Shown in pieces: positions 49,701-61,700 of a stretch of DNA of 64,000 nucleotides; positions within the stretch are counted from its first letter, which is position 1, and each line of letters opens with the position of its first letter. A model generated the notes under the pieces. The model was given only the letters and a program-made list of their open reading frames with translations, did no database searches and was not told the origin of the DNA. The position numbers and the translations under genes are program-made. Source of the DNA: Brugia malayi (Eukaryota > Nematoda > Chromadorea > Rhabditida > Onchocercidae). Where the stretch lies: positions 8,616,501 through 8,680,500 of the forward strand of contig NW_025062476.1 of assembly GCF_000002995.4 (NCBI RefSeq). Reading direction: 5' to 3'.

Positions 49701-52700
49701 ATTGGTTTACGATCGAAACACTAACAGTAGGTAAGTTTACATTCAGAAAAGCAAGAGATGTAGAATTCTCTTTTTCGAATTTCCCTTCAGTAAAAAATGG
49801 TTTAGATTTGAAGACGATAAATTACGAAGGACCACTGAGCTTCACTATATTTTGATCTCGATTAATCCAAGGCTGGAAGCACCAGTTGAATTCAAGAAGC
49901 GGTATCAGCTTGACCGAGACATCCAACTTGGCACGGTATTTGGTACCGTAATAGCGAAAACTGGCGCTAAAGTTGAATATTTTACTACCTCATTTAAAAA
50001 TGAGAAACATGTGAATAGCGTGCAGTGGGCTGATATTGATCGTCAAACTGGACAGTTGCAAATTAACCAGAAACCGGATGATCATCTGGTGAGCATGGAA
50101 ATCACGCTACTGTCAGAAGGATTCACCAAGACAATTGCAGTAGGTTTACTTTTGTTAAATAAACCTTCCATGAATATTTGTAACTGTAGTAAAATAAATT
50201 CAAATTAACTGATAAAATGGATAATTGCACCATCTATTCGACAAATTACATTATCATTACATTAGTGTCTCGAAATTCTTTTTTTTTTTGAAAGAAATTT
50301 ATTAGAGTATTAACAAGTACTCGTGAAAATGATTTGGTGAGATAAAAAACATCTTTTCTCTCTTTTTCTTTATCTTTCTTGATTCTATATTTGAACACAT
50401 TAAAATTAAGACCGCATGACTGATTTAACATATTCTACTTGTATATTTGGTCAATATTTGCTTCCCCATTCTATCTTGCCTTTCGCTGTTTACCTTAGTT
50501 TGTTGAGATTGATATGTGTGGTAATGCGCATCTAGAACTTCAAAGTACAGACGCGATGTCATTTATATGCAAATATAAATTTGTTGCTGTCTCGACACTA
50601 TTGTTCGTCCTATTGATGTCCCTGTATGCACTGTTCGATCATGCGTGTTTGTAATGTGCAGTTTGTTGATTTTGTCATTTGTTGTGTTGTCGTCCAATTG
50701 TATATGAGGACATCTGGTGATGACTGAAATGCTGAGGGTTGATATGCATCATTTATTCCTCAATAGCCTATACAACTACCTTTATGTGAAACATTGAATA
50801 TTGAAAAATCAGTGGCTATAAACCTTTTATGGACATTGACATACTTCACAGATTTTCTCTGTTATAGGGATCATTTAATTTGGCTCGGACAGAGAATAAA
50901 TTTATGAAAATTTTGCATGTTGAGGTCTTCAAATTAATTTATTCAGCTAACTTTTTAATAACTCCTGAGAAGGAGAGTTTTTGATTCAGAAGTCAGTTTC
51001 ATCAACTAGAAATGAAAAATGCGAATTTCGAAATGTTAATTTAAAAATGATTGAACATTTCTGTTATTCTATTTTCTCCTTCTTTAGTTCCATGATTTTT
51101 CATAATTACTTTCGTTTTCGTAAATTCGATAATATTTCAACATTAAGGTGAGAATTTTCACACTGGGTTCAATATTCCACAAATGCTGACTAAAGAATAC
51201 CCTGTCAAGTTGTACTTTATTCAATGAGTCATTTATATTAGAGTGATCAAATGGACCTCATGTTCATATTGTTTCCTGTCCACTTATTGATCAAACTATT
51301 TGTTTGTCAACATTTATAGTAATGGAAGTGGACACAGAAGTTGAGTAAACAATCTGAATGAAGTAAGAAAGAAATTCTATTCGATTCATACCAACTTAAA
51401 ATTATAAAGAAGTGTAACGAAAAGTCCAGACCTTGCAAAAACTAATAATATTAGTTATAAATATAAAAGATAATTACAGTAACTAATTTTGGTATCGTCA
51501 AATCTTTTTGAACATCCAACGGAGATTTAATGTTAAAGCAAACTAGAACTGTATGCTTTTTATGGAAGAAATAGTGATACGATAGGTTTAATTGTAGATC
51601 TTACTTCCGTCAGTTATCTTCTTGGTGCTTTCATGTGAATCATCCATTCGCGAAATCTGAAGCATCTGGTAGAATAGAAGTGGCTTATTAATTAATTTTT
51701 ATTTTATTTCCCGTAATTCTACAAAATCTGATTATCTCAACACAAGCAAAATTCCTCTTCTAAGTGATCAGTCTTACTTAATGTTTATTAATTATGTCGC
51801 AGGGCATTCATTTTCTATAGTGTTTACTCAAGCGTGAATATGTTAGTTGTAAGGATTAATACATTTGGAGCTTAGAAGCGTTTGATTCAAAACAGATTAG
51901 CCTTAAGGCACTCCTATTAAACTTACACTACACTTTAACACCAGAATGAGATAAGATTATAAAGGGAAATAAGGCATAAATTGCAGAATCTTTCAGTCTT
52001 GCAAAAAACTTATTATCAGCAGTTTAACTTATTTTGTCATTAAAATTTAATCTTCAAAAATTTTATGAACAGTAATAGTAACTAAGAAAAAGAAATTAAT
52101 TATTGCGATTTAAAAGAGCTTGCAAAGCGATAGATTAAAGTTGGGTATGTTTTCTTTACTTTATCAATTTTTATTTGTCTTAGATTTCACTTGAAATTTT
52201 TTTGTAATCAAAAACGATCACACTAATTGTAGACTGATCCTTTTTCTGGTATACTGCATCACTAATTCTAATGAATTTTCATTTGCTTTTCACTTACTTC
52301 GTCTCTACTATCTACTGATCGATCACTGAGAATCAAAGCTCGATCGAGATTATGAAGTCGAGCTTGATAAGTATTTTAATGAAAATCAAAGTGTTTTTTT
52401 TCCTCACTTATCATTTTGTTTTTACTTAAAAACGAAATCAATACCTATTATCTCTAATCACCCTTACGAATAATTTGAAATAAAACGAACGGGAATGCGT
52501 TAGGTCGGAAGGTATGTATTTCCTCCTAACCTCACTTTACCATATTCTCTGATTGCATATTTTTCTGTTTTCTATAATTACATCATCGTTCAGGAAAATC
52601 AGGCAACAGTCAAATTAATAGTTGCTGAGATTTTAGTCAGAAAGCCAATTATATTGCTAAGAATAAGAATGAGAGATCAGTGTGAGAAATTTATGTGTTG

Positions 52701-55700
52701 TTTATTCAAAAGTAAAATTGAATTCTTATAATCAATCGACAGGAAATATAATCAATCATATATTAAAGCAATTCATTTGCTCTATTTGATGAGCTCGTTG
52801 AATCGAAGAAATCAGTATGTCCTAAATTTTTAAATGAAATGCTGAGAAATCGATGCCCAACAAGGAATAGTAATAGTTTTTATTTATTTATTTAATACAG
52901 ATTGTCTCCTTTAAGTATTAGATAAATCTAAATCAAATCTATCTAACAGGAAATGATGATATTGTGATTAAAATTTAGTGTAGATTATCCGAAATCAACA
53001 AATTTAATTGTTGAAGTAATCACTTTTAGTCTCTATAATAAAGCTGCAAAAAATTCAAATTAATGTCTAAAACACATTAAGCAGCCTTCAATTACCATCA
53101 TTGGCACAGCAAGGTGCAATTATAGAAGAGAAAATGATTTAAAAAGAAATCAAGCATTCGATTAATGGGCCGTAAGTGAACAACAAGTTTTCATCACACA
53201 AACAATTGATGAAATTTATTGTTGTTTTCAGTCTGATGAAATTGCATTTAACGAGTGTTCCAATTAAATTAGTTTAATAGCCGAATTATACAGATTTTGA
53301 GGACAATCAATCAAATATGTATATGAAAAGTTGGCGTTGTTTATGCTCCCTTTTCACTCATTAAAAATAATTAAAATAAGGTTGTGGTATCTCTCTCCAT
53401 ATTAAATAACCTGCCTACAACATACGTTCAAATTGAGAAATGATTTGCTTGATAAAGTTGTAAGATATTATATCACTTTTTGTGCTATATGAACGCATTT
53501 CTTTTATTATAGGAAGAAATCAACCTTAGGTTGTCCGTTTCGTCCATTTTATGCATAGAATTCAATTTAAAGATGCAGAAACAATCCTGATTTCAAGCAT
53601 AATTGTCCGTTTCGTCCATTTTATGCATAGAATTCAATTTAAAGATGCAGAAACAATCCTGATTTCAAGCATAATTTCATTCAAAAAAGTAATTTAAAAC
53701 ATCTTATTCGGAGCACTCATAATTTTGTTGTCATGGAAATGTCAATCAGCACATGTGTATGATAGGGGAAGGTTTGATGAAATGGTAAACGAACGCAAAT
53801 TATTCCCTCGATAATGATGAATTTTTTATTCGAATTTTGAAATTAAATCAAGGTCGATAGGGCACATTTTCTCTAAATGAAATGAAAGCTCAGAAGGACA
53901 TAGTTTAAAAGAACATGTTTCCCTTCAACTTTTAAAAAATCGAAATATTCAGAATGCCAATTGTGAACATCAAAATATTTGATGTCTAAATCCAATCAAG
54001 TTTTTTTTTTAACTATACAGCAATAAACTAGAAGATCTCAATAATTTTTGCAACAACCATTCGTAATTAGTAGAAATTCCTCAAAGGTTATATCAAATGA
54101 AATTTCAGATAGAATTACTAGTAACAGGTGAAGAAAGCAGTATTGATAATCTTCATTCGTATTATGAATTCACGATTAAAGAAGGAGTGCCAGTGGGATC
54201 TACTGTAGGGAAAATTGGCAGTGGAAAAGCAATCAAATTTGAGATGCTCAGCGAGAGTGATAATTTTGAAATTGACAAAGAAATTGGAGTGATTCGGACA
54301 AGAAATGAAATGAGGGTATGTAAGTTAACTAACTTGCTGAAAAGTCAAATAGTAAAGATCTATTAAATGAAGTAAAAATTTGAACTCTCACAAGAATTAC
54401 AACTATTGTATATTTCTTATAGATATCGGAGACTTATCTTGATATCAGGGTCACAAATAAAGTCAACGAGGTATCCAAACTAGTCACTGTACTCATTATC
54501 GTCGCTCAAGTAGACAATAATGCATTGTTCTGTTTGCAAAATCGTATTGATTTGATGGTACCTGAAAATTCGCCTTCGGGGACATTTGTTGATATTCTGA
54601 TGTCAGATGACAATAATCTTACTCGCTATACGCTTCAAGGAAATCCGGCTGCTATATCGATAGACAGTAATACTGGAATCATAAGTACCACTGCCCCGTT
54701 TGATTTTGAAAAAGTATATCATTTGCACTTGATTTTATGCTTAGATGTAAAAAAGTGAGATAATCTCTAAATTAAAAATAAGTTGATTTCCAATTTTAGA
54801 ATAATTGTTTGAAGTAGAAAGTCCAATTTTTTTTAATTGTTTAAAGTATTTGAAGTTCACATACAGTATTCTTTTGATTCTTTCTATCTCTCTCATCAAA
54901 TCTTCAATTTCCAGGAAAGTCTTTATCAGTTCGAGGCAATCGCCCATAGAATAGGGGGTGCATCAGTGGGATGTCAAATTTTTCTGTATATTATTGATAA
55001 GAATGACAATGCACCGAAATTTAAATCTAATAATTATGAAGTCAAAGTTTATGAAGATGCTCCAGTCGGTGAAGTGATCACTCAACTTGAAGTTATTGAT
55101 TTGGACACTGGTTTGTTTTTCAAAGCATCACCAAGAAAATCACCATTATTGTGGTTGCAGTCAAAAACTACCTTTTAATTTGTTTTTTTAATATTGCTGC
55201 AATTGCAGCCATAATTTCACGTTTTGTTTAATTTCCTGAAATTCTTCAGTAAATGAATTCGTTTTCGAAATTTCTATAATTGGTAATGAGCGGAGTTGGT
55301 TCGGAATTAAACCTGATGGGAGAATTTTTCTCAGAACACCTCTTGATCGGGAGTACATGGCTGTTCATCACTTACACATTGTTATTTATGATCAGAGACC
55401 TCCAGAAAAAAGTGGGTAATTTTGCGTTGATTTAATCTCAATCTAGTTGAAAATACGACATAGTAAAAAAACTTTAATTATGATGACGAACTAAAACGAT
55501 AGTAACATGAAGAAACACTCAAGATCAGTAATTGACTAGATAGCTAATGTTTTCGATGAATTATAATTTTGATTTTAAATCTTCTAATTACGTATGTTGA
55601 GTCATGCATTATATATAGGAAAAGAAGTAAATAATATGTTTATTGGTGAGATCATTGTGTAAAATAGAATTCAGACAGTCAAATTTAAATTGATCATTCC

Positions 55701-58700
55701 AAAGCACTTAGTGAATACAACTTTATGTTTTAGCTTTCAAAGCAACAACTACAGTAAAAATAATAGTTCTGGACGTAAATGACAATGCGCCACAGTTTGT
55801 TTCACCGTCTGCCTTTTTTATTTCCGAAAGAGCGACGTCTGGTACCATAGTAGGCCTAGTTCATGCTGTGGATCCTGATATGGGTCATAATGGACAATTG
55901 CAATATCGCATTTTACCATGGTCAAATTCAGAAGGCTTATTTATGATAAATCCAGTTCTCGGATATCTGCTGGTACCTCTTTTGATGCAAAGTTTTGTTC
56001 TCTATATCATTTCGATGTGTTTCGTTAAAACTACCACTAATCACGATGAATTCAATTAATAATTAAAATGCTGAAGAAATGTTAAACTAGCCAAAAATTA
56101 GAAAAAATAAGCGGCAATGTAAAGTAGTACTAATTATCACCTCAATGATGACAATTAAAGACGAGTAATCCTCAAAAGTTTTAAATTTCAACTAAACCAA
56201 CATTTAGTTTTCCTCAGGTGCACTACCCGATTGATGCAGAAGAGCAAAAAAATTACCATTTGCTAATCGAAGCAAAGGATTATGGTGTTCCAAGGAGGTT
56301 GTCAACAGTTGTTTCAGTAACTGTGACAGTACTAGCTAGTAACAAGGAATCACCGAGACTGAGAAACTTTTACCATATAAAGATTCCAGAAAATGTTCCA
56401 GTTGGCCATATTGTGTCTCAAATTACTGTATGTCGCATTCAATTCAATTATTTTTAGAACATATCTTATGCAAAAGTTTTTCTCGATCAATCTCATCCCT
56501 TGCGTGAATCTCATAAGTCTCTCATCCCAATCATATAATTGCAGTGAAATGGTTTATCTAGAATCAATCAGTGGATTTCCAATTAGTAACTTCTGTATTA
56601 GATGAAATTTCAAGGAAACTCGAGAATAAACTCATCTGTTTTCATTAGAAAAACTTCAAATAGACTCCTAATTCATTTTCCATCATTCACAAATAATTTT
56701 TTGCTTTTTCCACTAATGTTCGAGGCAAACATCCTTTGTTTAAGGACACTGTGACAAATGTTCTGTTTGAAATTAAATCTGGAAATGAAGACGACTATTT
56801 TCGAATATCTCCCACAAACGGGATAATCATGACAAACAAACGCTTAAATGCTGCCAAAAATTCGAGTTATAACTTAACGGTTTCGATACTATCAAACAAT
56901 AATACTAGAAAGCAGAGCAGGTGCAATTTTTTATAAAAAGAAGCATTTAGTTTTTAATAGCGAGAGTATTAGCCAAATTATTATAATAGAAATCTAATTA
57001 AAGTTTGATCATATAAATTATTCATTATTCACTACTAGGACAATCCAAATATTTGTCGAAGGACTTTGTAAATATTACTGGGAATTATTGCTTTTTTACT
57101 GAAATTGATGATGTTTTGTTACATGCAAGAGGAAAACTAAAAGCTGAATCGATTGAAAGTCATTGTCTGTAGGTAATGAAAGTAATAATTTTTGCAGTTC
57201 CTTTGTGTTTTATAAAAGGATGCGTTTCTAAAAAGTTATACTAAAAAGATTAGCAAATAACTGATGTTATAAATGCTGCTGTTATGAAATGCTTTTAAAA
57301 TGAGGCAGTATTAAATTAATTTCAGCATCGTTTTAATTGAAGTTTTAAATATTGGTGTTAAAACTGCTCAATTTCCTGGCCGTGTTGACATAATATTATA
57401 TGTTGGTGAAAATATGCAAGGGACATACCCAATTACTATAGGAACACTGAGAGCTATTACTGCAGATCGAGGACTGAACGGAACGTTATCTTATTCACTC
57501 ATTCAGGTATCTTCTTCTCATACTCCATGGTATAATTGTCGAAATGAGACAACTATGGATTGTGGGTTACGTTGATAAAAACTAATGACATTAGTTCTGT
57601 CACTATAAATCAGAAAAGGATAGTGTAAAGGGAGGTGTGAAAGATTTTTGAAGTTCTCGAATATTTTTTATCCTCCGTAGGTTGATAAAAGGTCATCAGT
57701 TTTTTAAGGGTAATAGCACACTGTTTCGGGTGATACCACAAACAGGCAAACTACAAATCACAGGACCACTGAATTACGAAATGCAGAACCGATATGAATT
57801 GGTTGTGCAAGCAAATGACCTAACTGTTCCGAGAAGCTTCAACACAATAAGTACGGTTACTGTATTAGTCATGGATGTAAACGACAATGTACCAATCTTC
57901 GAGTATCCTCAATACTACGTTGAAGTGATGGAAAATGAGCCTGTTGAAGAGAATTTAACGCTATTGTGTTTGAAGGCAACAGATAAAGATGACCGAGAAT
58001 TCTCAATGATAAGGTGAAGATTTTTTAGAGATTTTTAAATCATGTGGAATAAACTGCCTTAAAAATCATATGATACTCATATCTTCTTGCATTACTTTTA
58101 TTCATAATTTCAAAATTAAATTTCCTCTTCATTACTATCGTATTAGCCATAGCCACATCGCTTGTCATTTATTGTACAATGATTTGTCTATAAAATGCAT
58201 AATCAAATTTATTCTTCTATCATTCAATCCTTCTTAATTTTAGTTTTCAACTCTTTTTTATAAAAAAGATTTTAATTCTTTTTTTTTTTTTTTTTTTTGT
58301 GCAGAATCGTTATATAGAATTGTTATGAACTGGTAGTATAAGTAAAACAACTCCTAGATGCTTCAGCACAACGAATTCGGTGCTGCACTACACCTTACTG
58401 AAATTTCATATTTTCCTTAAACTTTAAGGTAACTCAAAGCAACTAAAAATTAGTACAAATTTGATTTAGATTTAAGTGCAAAATTTCTCAATGCAGGTAC
58501 AGCCTTGATGACGAAGAACTGTTACCATTCTTCATCAACTCAACAACAGGATGTATAGGAAGACTAGAAGTACTGGATCGTGAATCTCAGTCGCATTGGA
58601 TCTTGAAAGTGATAGCTCACGATAATGGGAAATTTGTGGAACATTCGAGTGCTGCAGTAGTACGAATTGAAGTGCTGGATCAGAATGATAATATTCCTAT

Positions 58701-61700
58701 AATTCTTAATGAACAACTTGATGTATTCATCTCAAACAGTGTTGAAAAAAGTATATTGAAGTGGTTTTTACTAAATTATACTTTCGACAGTCACGACAAG
58801 AAATATTACTATGACTGTGAATTTAGCAGAGAAATGAGGAATTAATGTAACAGTTCTACTAGAGCACTATTGTTTTGTACTAATCAGCAACTACATTTAG
58901 CCAATTATCTGAGTTCCAACATAGGGCAATGAATTTTCGAGAAATTACATTAAAGCAAAAGCAGTATTCGAATAAGTGCAAGAAAAAAAGAAATTAAAAA
59001 ATTCTTACTCAATTCACAAGTACTTCAGGTTGAGATTTATTAGAACCTGAGACTTATAAAATAATGTCGTTATTTGACAAATTATTACATCATTCCAGAT
59101 GATGTAATATATGTAATATCGGCACTTGATCTGGATGAAAATGATACTTTGTACTATAGCCTTAGTGGTCCGGATGTATCATATTTCCAAATCAGTCAGA
59201 GTGGTATCATCACTGCTACACGACAACTCCTCAAGCAAGATTATTCAATCACTGCAGTAGTTTCTGATCATGGAAACTTAACCTCATCTGTTGGATTAGC
59301 CTTTTACGTGTCCGAAACTATGAGATTCCCCGTTTTCGAAGTAATCTGTCATGTTTTCAAAACATTCACAAAAATTTTTATTCAGTTCTAAGATATGAAT
59401 CTTCTCTGTGTTTTTATTTTTTACTTTTTGATCTGCTTTCGTTGCTTGGGTGCTAGTTCTTAGAACGAATTTTGTATAATCCATTTGATCAACAAGATTC
59501 ACTCACTTTGATTTTAATAGTTAAGTTGTGAAATTCTAAAAGTCCCTTTCAGAAGACCCTCATTTTCCAAAAGTGTTTCATTGTGTATATTTTAAACACG
59601 AGTTCTACAAATTTCCAGAAACGTTCACAGCAAGAACTGATGGCTACTGAGCATAATCCGGACATGTTGGTAACAAAATTTATGGCTCAGTCGGTTAATG
59701 TATCCAGTCGAGGGATATTATTTACGATTTTCAGTGGTGACCCGCACCATCATTTTTATCTAAATCCTAATTCGGGAGAATTGTATGCTACGTATGTTTC
59801 TTAAGTTTATGGATTGTTTCTGGAATCAACTTTTTGCTGCTTCAGAAATAAGTTTTAATTCTTAGAGGATGATTTACATTTCATTTGTTTACTTAATTAT
59901 TGACAAATACTTTTAACATAGCTAAGAATTTGCGATCAGAACTAGACTACTTTTTATTGACTTTATTTATAAATATTTTTATATTTTATTTTATTTTTTA
60001 TTTATTAAACATACTTTTAACTGGAATTTAAGGAATCGAATAGATTATGAATATCGAAAACAGTACGAACTGTGGATTGCTGCTATCGATCAACATATTC
60101 AACCAATGATTTCATACACAAATTGTGTCGTAAATGTTGTAGACATCAATGATAATAGGCCTTTCTTTGAGAAGGTTTCACTTATTTCATTTTTAACAAA
60201 AGTCTAAGGTATAAATACAAATACGTTGGAAGCGCGACAAAATTGCATTTTCTTTGGAACGATTATAATTTGTAATGGCATTTATTTTCGAATTTAAAAA
60301 GATGAAGATAAATTTCGTTTTTTTTTTTTTCAGGCTTTCTATTCTGCTTCAGTAGCAGAGAACGGTGACAGCGATGAACTGATAATAAAAGTTACTGCCA
60401 GAGATTCGGATTCTGGAATGAATGGGAAAATTTCATACAGTTTGATGACAGGTGATTCGGTTGCACAGAAATATTTCAAAATCGATGAAGTATCGGGAGA
60501 AATTTTTACTACTTCCAGTTTGGATGCCGAAGAGTTAAATGAGTATCATTTGCACGTTATTGCAAAAGATCATGGTAATCCACAATTGTCGGAGATGGTG
60601 GTTGTAAAGGTTTTGCTTATTTCTATGATTTATGAATTACATTTTATAATGATTTTACGAATGAGTAAGTGGTCAAATCGACTGACCATCCAATTGACTA
60701 TTTCCAATTATGTTTTTTTAACCACTTTAATCCGATTTTGTTGGCATTTTGTAAAAGCTGTTTTACTCTATGTTAAGTTGATCAAGTTTCCCAAATATTT
60801 TTTTCAAAACTGAGTCAGATTCAATCGATTAAATTATGATTCGTCTCTTTGTATAGATTGTTATTTGAAATTACTAGTTGATTTTTTATGTTGTCATGTT
60901 GATAACGGTAATTAAATGAATGAAATACAAAAAAATGCTGTTGATATTAATCACCCTTAATTTCTATCATTAGATTGAAGTACTGGATAGAAACGATAAT
61001 GCGCCGCGTTTTTCAAATTTATTTCATGGTGCAGTTGCGGAAAATAGCCGTTTGGGGACACTAATACTTCAGGTAAGGGTTTTAGTCACAATGTGATTCT
61101 TTATGTTTGGTATTTCAGATTATTACCGAAAATTTGTTATCCAGGTAATATGTTATGATGCTGATGTAAACAGTACTCTTATCTATGGTCTGGAAGGTAA
61201 CTGTGCTGATAACTTTTCAATTGATCAACAAACGGGTTGGATTAGTCTGGCAAAACAAGTTGATCGAGAAAAGGTACGAAATGGAACATTTCTCATTTGT
61301 TCAGTTAAAATTAAAATAGTTTGTGGAGAAAGTCTTGAAGTATAGAAAATATCAACATGGATAGGATCATCTGCTGAGAAAAAACATCGCTTGAAGAAAC
61401 AGGGAAAAGGTGCTTACTACTGTAATTAAGACATTGGTTGAAAATTTTCTTCTGTTTTGATGTGAACATTGAAATTTTCATTTTAAAGAAAAGTGAATAT
61501 TCAATAAAAGTGAAAGCATGGGATGGCCTGTGGGAAGTGCGAACACCGTTAACTATTACCATAGAGGACGTTAATGATAATGCTCCCACGTTCAACGATT
61601 CATTTTATACATTTTCGATTGCAGCTGATTCAGTAAGTCTGCAAGACTTAGAACCTTCTTTATATCAATTACTTATTTAAGATATAATAGGACTTGCAAA

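Noticed and set aside
57041..57175. Apparent cadherin exon with a one-base frameshift (TIQIFVE, then another frame reading DFVNITGNYCFF)
   Set aside because: Joining 56920 directly to 57326 restores a clean, in-phase repeat (KQSSIVLIEVLNIG), so no frameshifted exon is needed.
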